Positions 1-4,484 of a stretch of 7,993 bases of DNA are shown here, in pieces. Source of the stretch: an uncultured Collinsella sp. (GTDB lineage Bacteria; Actinomycetota; Coriobacteriia; Coriobacteriales; Coriobacteriaceae); the NCBI GenBank assembly GCA_900541285.1, contig UQJA01000095.1:1-7993 (forward strand). Reading direction: 5' to 3'. Numbering within the stretch: position 1 is the first letter of the stretch; the number at the start of each line of letters is the position of its first letter. The notes under the pieces were generated by a model. It worked only from the letters and a program-made list of their open reading frames with translations. It was not told the origin of the DNA and made no database searches. The position numbers and the translations under genes were made by a program.

Positions 1-238
1 TCATGCCGCCAATGACGGCGTTAGGCGGCTGAGCGCCTCCGATCGGCATGTTGCCGATCGTCATGAGCTGATAGGTACCACCCACGAGAAGACCGGTGTT
101 GAGGTCGCCAAGGATAAGACCGATGACGGCGCCGGTGACGATGGGCTGATAGAGAGACTCGAGGAAGTCAAACTGGTCGATTGCCGCGATGAACGTAACA
201 ACGAAGACCAGGGCGACCTGAATGATCGAGAATTCCAT
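1..238 (-). CDS. PTS mannose/fructose/sorbose-family EIIC subunit, partial (N-terminal 79 residues)
   Basis: This is the start of the membrane permease subunit that carries the sugar across the membrane while EIIB phosphorylates it. Only the first 79 residues are present; the gene runs off the left edge, and full-length members have roughly 260 residues. The start is set by a strong AAAGGAGG eight bases before the ATG at 238. The protein begins MEFSIIQVALVFVVTFIAAI, a first membrane helix, followed by a second hydrophobic stretch (about 33-52) and the family's conserved GG-T-Q-L and GGAQPPNAVIGG segments (residues 53-78). The GAQPPN motif is typical of Sorbose/Aga-type EIIC proteins such as AgaW. 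It is the fourth gene of the EIIA-YajC-EIIB-EIIC operon. An EIID gene is expected next, outside the window. The family is secure; the sugar is inferred from EIIB. Confidence 0.93.
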   Translation of the reverse strand, partial: MEFSIIQVALVFVVTFIAAIDQFDFLESLYQPIVTGAVIGLILGDLNTGLLVGGTYQLMTIGNMPIGGAQPPNAVIGGM

Positions 239-328
239 CTTGCTCCTCCTTTCAAAATGTATGTACGCACTTTGGATTTCACGTACAGAATGTCAGGGTT
301 TCACTCCTGACAACGTGGATCACGAGGA
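239..328 (-). other. EIIB-EIIC intercistronic spacer with inverted repeats
   Basis: The 90-bp gap between EIIB and EIIC is long for this operon. It holds a perfect inverted repeat TGTCAGG (291-297) / CCTGACA (306-312) with an 8-base loop, and a second one TGTACG (262-267) / CGTACA (282-287). Neither is followed by a T-run in the direction of transcription, so a terminator is unlikely. RNA processing, mRNA stabilisation or tuning of the subunit ratio is possible, but this is inference. Confidence 0.4.
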
Positions 329-811
329 TTACGAGAAGAGCTTGCTCGTGTCCTCAACAGGCGTGCTCGGAACACGCCTGATCTCCAACTCCACCCCCAA
401 TTCCTGCAGCTCTTTAAACGCAGCGACATCCTCGTCGTTAACTGCGACGGAGGTGGCGACCTGGCGCTTTCCTTCCGACATGTGCATGTTGCCGATGTTT
501 ACCTTCTTTATAGGCACACCGCCCTTGACGAGCGTAAGCACGTCTTCCGGTGTTTCGGCCACGATGAAGATCTTCTGGCGCGGGCTCGCCTTGCCAATGA
601 CGTCGATGGTCTTCTGCAGGGAGAAGAAACGCGTAGCGACGCCGGCGGGAGCGGCCATCTTCATGAGGTTCTGACGCATGGTGTTGGTCGACACGTCGTC
701 GTTGGCGACGAGGATGAGGTTGGAACCCAGGGTGGAGTTCCACTGGGTAGCGACCTGACCATGGACCAGTCGGTTATCGATGCGGGTAAGAAGAATGTTG
801 GGTTCTGCCAT
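329..811 (-). CDS. PTS mannose/fructose/sorbose-family EIIB subunit, N-acetylgalactosamine (Aga)-like
   Basis: This cytoplasmic subunit (160 residues, normal family length) takes phosphate from EIIA and passes it to the incoming sugar bound by EIIC/EIID. The N-terminus PNILLTRIDNRLVHGQV carries the family active site, with phospho-acceptor His17 in the R-L-V-H-G-Q motif. Further family marks are RFFSLQKTIDVIGKA (61-75), the P-R-Q-K-I-F segment (77-82) and KKVNIGNMHMSEGKRQ (102-117). From memory, the start and the N-I-G-N-M-H-S-E-G-K block closely resemble E. coli AgaB/AgaV rather than ManX-type EIIB, which favours N-acetylgalactosamine, galactosamine or a glycosaminoglycan-derived sugar. The ATG at 811 follows a GAAAGGAAG ribosome binding site. 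It lies 36 bp downstream of yajC in the same operon. Family certain, substrate tentative. Confidence 0.93.
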   Translation of the reverse strand: MAEPNILLTRIDNRLVHGQVATQWNSTLGSNLILVANDDVSTNTMRQNLMKMAAPAGVATRFFSLQKTIDVIGKASPRQKIFIVAETPEDVLTLVKGGVPIKKVNIGNMHMSEGKRQVATSVAVNDEDVAAFKELQELGVELEIRRVPSTPVEDTSKLFS

Positions 812-847
812 GTTGATCAGCTTCCTTTCGTTATTTGCTGACGACAG

Positions 848-1129
848 TTACTTGATCTCCTGAATCGCGTAACGCGAAACATCTACGACGGCTCCGGATC
901 GGACTTTGATCTGGACCTTTTCGCCTTCGATGCCTTTGACGGTTCCGTAGATACCGCCGGCGAAAAGAACCTCCTGACCCGGTTTGAGCTCCGTGTGCAG
1001 CTCCTTGAAGTACTTCTGCTTCTTCTTCATGTTGACTTGCGACCAGATGGTGTAAATCAAGCCCATGATGACAAGCAGGCCTAAAAGGGCAACCGAGGAG
1101 CTCAGGACGTTGGCTCCGAAATCGGCCAT
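848..1129 (-). CDS. yajC: YajC-family protein encoded inside a PTS operon
   Basis: A 93-residue single-pass membrane protein of the YajC family; the canonical member is an accessory subunit of the Sec translocon (SecDF-YajC). There is a short N-terminus, one membrane helix (about 12-30), a basic stretch with M-K-K-K (34-37), and the conserved small domain L-K-P-G-Q-E-V-L-F-A-G-G-I-Y-G-T-V (49-64) ending in a V-D-V-S-R-Y-A-I-Q-E-I tail. The ATG overlaps the EIIA stop as TAATG, implying translational coupling, with a GAGGACGG ribosome binding site inside the end of the EIIA gene. Its place between EIIA and EIIB is the notable point: a YajC-like gene also sits in the hyaluronan PTS locus of streptococci, as I recall. 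It may be a transporter-associated paralogue rather than the housekeeping Sec subunit; the sequence alone cannot decide. Confidence 0.9.
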   Translation of the reverse strand: MADFGANVLSSSVALLGLLVIMGLIYTIWSQVNMKKKQKYFKELHTELKPGQEVLFAGGIYGTVKGIEGEKVQIKVRSGAVVDVSRYAIQEIK

Positions 1130-1572
1130 TAGATGCCGTCCTCGTCGCCGAAGATATCCTCTTCCTCGGAGCCGGCAACGGATGCGACCGTCTGGGCGGT
1201 GATGCCCGTCTGACCAACGGTCACGGCCTGCTCGCCAAGCTCAGCGAGCGTGGCATTGCCGCGGAGGAACAGAAGCTCAATAACCATGGGGAGGTTAGTG
1301 CCAGTCAGAACTTCGACGTTGTCGACATCCTGGGCAATCATCATCGACTGGTTGAACGGGGTACCACCGAGCAGATCGGTAAAGACGAGCACGCCATCGC
1401 ACTCCTCGCGCATGGCGGTAATAGCGGCGCGGAGATCCTCACCGTAGGAAGCAGCCTGGTCGCCCTCAAAAGGAACGACGGTAAAAGCGGGCTGGTCGCC
1501 GGCAACCATAGCAATAGCGCTTGCGAGGCCGGGTGCGAACTGTCCATGACCGGTAAGAATAAAGCCAACCAT
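1129..1572 (-). CDS. PTS mannose/fructose-family EIIA subunit
   Basis: This 147-residue cytoplasmic phosphocarrier receives phosphate from HPr and passes it to EIIB. The N-terminus MVGFILTGHGQFAPGLASA has the family active site, with phospho-acceptor His9 in T-G-H-G. The other conserved blocks are V-P-F (33-35), V-F-T-D-L-L-G-G-T-P-F-N (63-74) and L-T-G-T-N-L-P-M (89-96). The last dozen residues (SEEEDIFGDEDGI) are strongly acidic and extend past the normal fold. The ATG at 1572 has a GGAAGGGAA ribosome binding site. It is the first gene of the operon, behind a long non-coding control region, and its stop overlaps the start of yajC. Family assignment is secure; by operon context it serves the same Aga-like sugar. 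Confidence 0.95.
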   Translation of the reverse strand: MVGFILTGHGQFAPGLASAIAMVAGDQPAFTVVPFEGDQAASYGEDLRAAITAMREECDGVLVFTDLLGGTPFNQSMMIAQDVDNVEVLTGTNLPMVIELLFLRGNATLAELGEQAVTVGQTGITAQTVASVAGSEEEDIFGDEDGI

Positions 1573-1672
1573 TCAAATTTCCCTTCCGAAGGTGTGTACT
1601 ATCTGAGTCCGATGATTTTCAGAAGCCAGCGGGCAATCGCCCTTAAAGCTTCTTGGAAAGCGTTCTTTGAAG

Positions 1673-1702
1673 ACCAGTGGTTTCTAAACTGGTAATAACC
1701 AC
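1673..1702 (-). promoter_or_regulatory. Overlapping inverted repeats in the PTS leader (possible pseudoknot)
   Basis: Two 6-bp inverted repeats interlock here: ACCAGT (1673-1678) with ACTGGT (1688-1693), and GTGGTT (1677-1682) with AACCAC (1697-1702). The second one's left arm lies largely in the loop of the first, so the RNA could form an H-type pseudoknot or switch between two hairpins. The site is just downstream of the candidate -10 of the PTS operon, so it could also be a DNA operator. Function is not known. Confidence 0.3.
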
Positions 1703-1718
1703 GTGACGTGTTGTTGTC

Positions 1719-1727
1719 ACTATATCA
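1719..1727 (-). promoter_or_regulatory. Candidate extended -10 promoter of the PTS operon
   Basis: Reading the minus strand, TGATATAGT gives a TGn-extended -10 element (TG at 1727-1726, hexamer TATAGT at 1724-1719). No good -35 hexamer stands 16-18 bp upstream, as is common for extended -10 or activator-dependent promoters. Transcription would begin near 1712 and leave a leader of about 140 nt before the EIIA start. Supported by sequence pattern only. Confidence 0.4.
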
Positions 1728-1762
1728 CCACAGAAGAGGTCGCTTTCGTTGATTCAAACAGT

Positions 1763-1772
1763 AAAACGTTTT
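1763..1772. promoter_or_regulatory. LacI-type operator candidate 1 (AAAACGTTTT)
   Basis: A perfect 10-bp palindrome with a central CG, the signature of LacI/GalR-family operators. It lies upstream of the candidate PTS promoter on the minus strand. It is short, so chance occurrence in AT-rich DNA is possible; it gains weight from two longer dyads of the same type at 1834-1847 and 2032-2045. Confidence 0.3.
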
Positions 1773-1833
1773 TGCACCGATCACGGTGATAAATCGACCG
1801 TTTACCGCTCGTTAACACTTCTACCTGCGGTTT

Positions 1834-1847
1834 TGAAACCGTTTCGA
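1834..1847. promoter_or_regulatory. LacI-type operator or cre-like candidate 2
   Basis: TGAAACCGTTTCGA contains the odd dyad GAAAC-C-GTTTC (1835-1845) around a central CG and matches 12 of 14 positions of the cre consensus TGWAANCGNTNWCA. It is a plausible site for a LacI-family sugar repressor of the PTS operon or for a CcpA-like regulator. No regulator gene is in the window. Confidence 0.35.
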
Positions 1848-1968
1848 AATGCTTTGGCAAAAGATCGGAACTATTTTTATGTCTAAACAACGCAGGTCGG
1901 CTAAAAATAGCGTGTAGAAAAATTGCAGGTCATTGTGAAGATATGTGAATTGGTCTTTTTGACTTAAT

Positions 1969-1989
1969 ACCAGTTTGAACCAGTTTTGA
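1969..1989. repeat. Tandem direct repeat ACCAGTTT with 10-bp period
   Basis: ACCAGTTT occurs at 1969-1976 and 1979-1986, one helical turn apart, so both copies face the same side of the DNA. A third copy in the opposite orientation is at 1693-1686, inside the PTS leader. The arrangement is typical of an activator or repressor that binds as neighbouring monomers or dimers. The protein is unknown. Confidence 0.4.
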
Positions 1990-1995
1990 GATTAT

Positions 1996-2025
1996 CGGTG
2001 AACGGTAGTTTTCAACCGTTCACCG
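1996..2025. repeat. Inverted repeat with 11-bp perfect arms (operator candidate)
   Basis: CGGTGAACGGT (1996-2006) and ACCGTTCACCG (2015-2025) are exact reverse complements separated by 8 bases. A near copy of the arm, ACCGTTTACCG (one mismatch), stands alone at 1797-1807. The arm therefore looks like a recognition half-site used three times in the region. The hairpin has no T-run after it on either strand, so it is more likely a protein binding site than a terminator. Confidence 0.5.
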
Positions 2026-2031
2026 GTTACT

Positions 2032-2045
2032 TGCAATCGTTTGCA
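2032..2045. promoter_or_regulatory. LacI-type operator candidate 3 (TGCAATCGTTTGCA)
   Basis: A 14-bp dyad with perfect 5-bp arms TGCAA/TTGCA around a TCGT centre. The shape TGCAA-n-CG-n-TTGCA is that of LacI/GalR-family operators and is the most convincing of the three in this region. It lies immediately beside the 11-bp-arm inverted repeat, which suggests combined control. The target promoter is not obvious, since the site is over 300 bp from the candidate PTS -10 and about 200 bp from the DUF2975 -10. Confidence 0.45.
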
Positions 2046-2229
2046 GTTGTTTTCCCAGATGAATTGGGGAGGCCGATGAAGCGCTTGTGCGATCACGGGA
2101 AGTTTTGGCATTTGTCCTCATCCCCCACGCGCCAAACTCCGGCACCCAAAATGAGCTAATAGCTCACGCTAATCGTTTTCAATCATTACTTACTCAGTTC
2201 CGTAATTATTTATCGTTTGTCGTTAATTC

Positions 2230-2249
2230 TGATATGATACAAGTATCAT
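2230..2249 (+). promoter_or_regulatory. Extended -10 promoter overlapped by a palindromic operator
   Basis: TGATATGAT (2230-2238) is a TGn-extended -10 element with hexamer TATGAT. Over it lies an inverted repeat ATGATAC (2234-2240) / GTATCAT (2243-2249) with a 2-bp centre. A protein bound here would block RNA polymerase. Transcription would start around 2245, about 28 bases before the ATG at 2273, which argues against the longer reading frame that opens at 2087. The Cro/CI-type protein encoded by the second gene of the cassette is the natural candidate for autorepression; this is inference. Confidence 0.55.
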
Positions 2250-2272
2250 CCAAAACGCCGGTTGGAGGGGTT

Positions 2273-2911
2273 ATGGTCCATCGAAACGCATCTATATCGA
2301 ATGAAACCATCAGCCGCGAACAGACGATAGCCAAACTGAGGAAGCTCGCTCGCATCTGCAAATGGGCCACGATCTGCATTACCACCGCGCTCGCTCTGGG
2401 ACTTCTCGCAGTCATTGCGATTGACCTTCTACTCATATTGCCTGGCCTCTCCCAAGGCTCGTGTCTCCAATCCGTAGAACTTCAAGCCGGCGAAGGGCCG
2501 TGCCTTGCCATCATCGGTACCGATGCGCAGGCCCCACTTATGCTCGTTGCACACGATGGTCACACTGCCATAGGGAGCCTCTTGATGACATGTCTCGCGC
2601 TTACCATCGCGATAAGCGTGCGCAGGCTTTTCTTCAACATTGAAAAGGAAGGCAGGCCCTTTGACCTTGAATGTAACCAGACACTTCGTCGAGTAGGACA
2701 TTTATTCCTTATCGGCGGCGTTGCCGTGAGGCTTCTTGGTGCCGTAATCACGGGAATGATACTCTCAGGATTTGGCGGCAGCTTTACGGATGCGTTCGTC
2801 GGCCAGCTATTCGAGCCCTCCATGCTCTTTGCAGGCCTGATTATTTGCCTGATTGCCAGCATCTTCCGCTATGGGTATATCCTGCAAAAACAAGATGACG
2901 AGTTGCTCTAG
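2273..2911 (+). CDS. DUF2975-family four-helix membrane protein
   Basis: An integral membrane protein of 212 residues that fits the DUF2975 family, whose function is not established. Predicted helices are at about 32-57, 99-119, 141-165 and 182-199. The loop between helices 2 and 3 has the family's conserved pattern, here F-F-N-I-E-K-E-G-R-P-F followed by N-Q-T-L-R-R-V-G (121-142), and the C-terminus I-F-R-Y-G-Y-I-L-Q-K-Q-D-D-E-L-L fits as well. The frame is open from a GTG at 2087, but I chose the ATG at 2273: it follows GGAGGGG by two bases, it lies just after a good promoter and operator, and the 62 upstream codons cover AT-rich DNA. The SD spacing is short. A helix-turn-helix gene follows 9 bp later, the usual partner. 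Codon use is more AT-rich than in the flanking genes, so acquisition by transfer is possible. Confidence 0.85.
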   Translation: MVHRNASISNETISREQTIAKLRKLARICKWATICITTALALGLLAVIAIDLLLILPGLSQGSCLQSVELQAGEGPCLAIIGTDAQAPLMLVAHDGHTAIGSLLMTCLALTIAISVRRLFFNIEKEGRPFDLECNQTLRRVGHLFLIGGVAVRLLGAVITGMILSGFGGSFTDAFVGQLFEPSMLFAGLIICLIASIFRYGYILQKQDDELL

Positions 2912-2920
2912 GGGGAATCC

Positions 2921-3160
2921 ATGATTATCCTGCGGCTTGACCGCATGCTCGCCGAACGTAAGATCTCATCCAAAGAGCTTGCGGAACGCGTAGGCATCTC
3001 CCAGGTCAATATGTCACGCATTAAGACGGGCAAGGTTTCTGCCATACGTTTTTCAACTCTTGACGCGATATGCCGGGCACTCGACTGCCAACCGGGCGAT
3101 GTACTGGAATATATATCCGACGATGAAGCCGATAGCCTTTTTGGACTTAAAGACGAATAG
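2921..3160 (+). CDS. Small Cro/CI-type (Xre) HTH regulator, YozG-like
   Basis: A 79-residue DNA-binding protein consisting of little more than one Cro/CI helix-turn-helix domain. The helix-turn-helix is K-E-L-A-E-R-V-G-I-S-Q-V-N-M-S-R-I-K-T-G-K (18-38), followed by the typical F-S-T-L-D-A-I-C-R-A-L-D-C-Q-P-G-D-V-L-E-Y (44-64). A short acidic tail ends the protein. This is the compact type encoded next to DUF2975 proteins. The ATG at 2921 has the ribosome binding site GGGGGA, which begins at the last base of the upstream stop codon, so the two genes are one operon and probably translationally coupled. It may repress its own promoter through the palindrome at 2234-2249 and take a signal from its membrane partner; both points are inference. 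Confidence 0.93.
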   Translation: MIILRLDRMLAERKISSKELAERVGISQVNMSRIKTGKVSAIRFSTLDAICRALDCQPGDVLEYISDDEADSLFGLKDE

Positions 3161-3196
3161 CCATAATTAAGCCGCCAATCACGCCCTCAACGCAGA

Positions 3197-3231
3197 AAGC
3201 CCGCTAGAACGTTGTCCGTTCTAGCGGGCTT
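3197..3231. terminator. Strong hairpin between convergent genes, probable bidirectional terminator
   Basis: AAGCCCGCTAGAACG (3197-3211) pairs perfectly with CGTTCTAGCGGGCTT (3217-3231) around the loop TTGTC, giving a 15-bp stem. It lies between the ends of the HTH gene (plus, ends 3160) and the SurA-like gene (minus, ends 3273). The T-tracts are short on both sides (CTTAAT on plus, CTTTCT on minus), so termination may rely mainly on the stem. Its position and near symmetry fit a terminator serving both strands. Confidence 0.85.
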
Positions 3232-3272
3232 AATCAGGCAGATCGGTTAGCGCTCAGTAGTGCAGGAAAACC

Positions 3273-4358
3273 TTACGCAAACAGGCCGTAGATACTGATG
3301 TTGGCCTTGGCGTAGAGGCCGTTAGCATACTCAGTCCACTTGGAGCTGGCGCTCGAAGCCTGCGAGGAATACTGCTGATAAGCAGTGTAATAGGCGGTCA
3401 TGGCCTGCTTGTAGGTGGCGCTATCGGCCGTAAAGGCATCATCGGCAAAGGCCTTGGCATAGGTGCTGTCGGCATCCTTCCAAGTGCCCTTTGAGCTATC
3501 CCACTCATCGCCGGCAAGGTTGATGATGTAGTCGGCGTAGTCCTTGCTCGCGGTCTCCTCGTTGCCGTCAGCAGGCTCGGTCGGGGCGGTCGGCTTGCTT
3601 GCGGAGCTATCGCCCACCTTCTTCTTGTAGAGCTTCTGCAGCGTCGCGGACTGGCGGACGATCTGCTTGGCCTGATCCTTGGACACGCCATACTGCGTGG
3701 CCATGGTCTTGTAGTCGGAGGTGCCGATGGAATCCTCGGCGTACTGCTTCATTTCCTTGGAAGAGACGGTAATGCCCTCGTCCTCGGCAGCGTCCAGCAG
3801 AATCTGGTTGCGCACGTAGGACAGGATAACGTCGGCAGACGGAGCGGTGTAGTTGCCGTCATCGTCCTTGACGGTGTCGAGGCTGTACTGGCTCTCGATG
3901 GCCTCGCGCGCGGTGATGTCGCTCTTCTTGCCGTTGTAGCTATAGCTTGCCACGGTCGAATCGAGCTGGTCCTCGGTGAGGGTCGCCGAGCCGACGCCCT
4001 TTCCGCCAAAACCACCGTTGCCGATAAAGAAGCCGACCACGGCAGCGATCACGACGGCGACCACAAAGGCGGCAATCATCGTCTTCTTGTGCTTGGATGC
4101 ATGGTCGTCCACGTCGGAGTCGTCGTCCTCGTCCTGCTCCTCGGGCATCAGATTCTCGTCGGCGGCGTCCGCGGCGATCTTTGCCTCCAGGCGAGCGTCC
4201 TCCTCCTCGGCGGACGTGCCGGCGGCAATATGTTCGGCAGACGTGCCGGCGACCAGGTCGATCTTCTCGGCCTCGTCACCGTCGGGACCTTCGCCGCGCT
4301 CGATGATCTGGATGCCGTCGATCTCGTCCTTCTCGTCCTTCTTTTGAATCAGACCCAT
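3273..4358 (-). CDS. Membrane-anchored SurA-N-like chaperone protein with acidic cytoplasmic domain
   Basis: A 361-residue protein in three parts. Residues 1-90 are hydrophilic and very acidic, with a duplicated A-G-T-S-A-E segment (38-43 and 46-51) and an E/D cluster (73-85). Residues 93-113 form one membrane helix preceded by K-H-K-K, placing the N-terminus inside the cell. Residues 114-361 are extracytoplasmic and resemble the SurA N-terminal helical chaperone domain, notably I-L-S-Y-V-R-N-Q-I-L-L-D-A-A-E-D-E-G-I-T-V (178-198) and the helices to about 247. A P/T/E-rich linker (252-270) leads to a Tyr/Ala/Ser-rich helical C-terminus. I see no parvulin peptidyl-prolyl isomerase domain. The ATG at 4358 has an AAGGAG ribosome binding site. 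It probably helps secreted proteins fold; client proteins are unknown. Confidence 0.75.
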   Translation of the reverse strand: MGLIQKKDEKDEIDGIQIIERGEGPDGDEAEKIDLVAGTSAEHIAAGTSAEEEDARLEAKIAADAADENLMPEEQDEDDDSDVDDHASKHKKTMIAAFVVAVVIAAVVGFFIGNGGFGGKGVGSATLTEDQLDSTVASYSYNGKKSDITAREAIESQYSLDTVKDDDGNYTAPSADVILSYVRNQILLDAAEDEGITVSSKEMKQYAEDSIGTSDYKTMATQYGVSKDQAKQIVRQSATLQKLYKKKVGDSSASKPTAPTEPADGNEETASKDYADYIINLAGDEWDSSKGTWKDADSTYAKAFADDAFTADSATYKQAMTAYYTAYQQYSSQASSASSKWTEYANGLYAKANISIYGLFA

Positions 4359-4396
4359 ATCAGTTACTCCTTGTTAGGAAACATAGTCCTCAATAG

Positions 4397-4425
4397 AATA
4401 CGCCCGACAGAGCGCCGGGCGTATT
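4397..4425 (-). terminator. Probable terminator downstream of the isocitrate dehydrogenase gene
   Basis: AATACGCCCG (4397-4406) and CGGGCGTATT (4416-4425) form a perfect 10-bp GC-rich stem with a 9-base loop, followed on the minus strand by TTCTATT. It stands 60 bp after the isocitrate dehydrogenase stop and 39 bp before the SurA-like start, so it likely separates the two transcripts. The T-tract is poor. A possible -10 (TATAAC, 4440-4435, minus) just upstream would instead put the hairpin in the leader of the SurA-like gene. Confidence 0.65.
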
Positions 4426-4484
4426 GATTCTTAGGTTATACGCAAACACTTAAGTACTATTTAGGCGTTTGCAGTCTGCATGCC

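Larger units (their letters stand above)
1573..2272. promoter_or_regulatory. AT-rich divergent control region without a convincing gene
   Basis: About 700 bp separate the divergent PTS operon and the DUF2975 cassette. The stretch is clearly more AT-rich than the flanking genes; for example 1921-1980 has 20 G+C out of 60. I find no credible gene. The content is regulatory in character: extended -10 elements near both ends, three dyads with a central CG of the LacI-operator kind, an inverted repeat with 11-bp arms, a 10-bp-period direct repeat, and a 15-bp palindrome at 2152-2166. The important sites are listed separately. A region this long and repeat-rich suggests control by more than one regulator. 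Confidence 0.7.

Noticed and set aside
61..282. Ser-rich 73-codon frame overlapping the EIIC start
   Set aside because: It is out of frame with the clearly recognisable EIIC N-terminus and has shadow-type composition.
1996..2025. Reading the 11-bp-arm inverted repeat as an intrinsic terminator
   Set aside because: There is no T-run after it on either strand and no gene ends nearby.
2087..2272. N-terminal extension of the DUF2975 protein from a GTG at 2087
   Set aside because: The extension covers AT-rich DNA that holds an extended -10 element and an operator-like palindrome, and the ATG at 2273 has its own ribosome binding site and gives the normal family length.
1573..2272. Sigma-54 (-24/-12) promoter for the PTS operon, as found with LevR-type regulators
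   Set aside because: I found no convincing GG-N10-GC pair with the TGGCA/TTGC context on the minus strand; an extended -10 element fits better.
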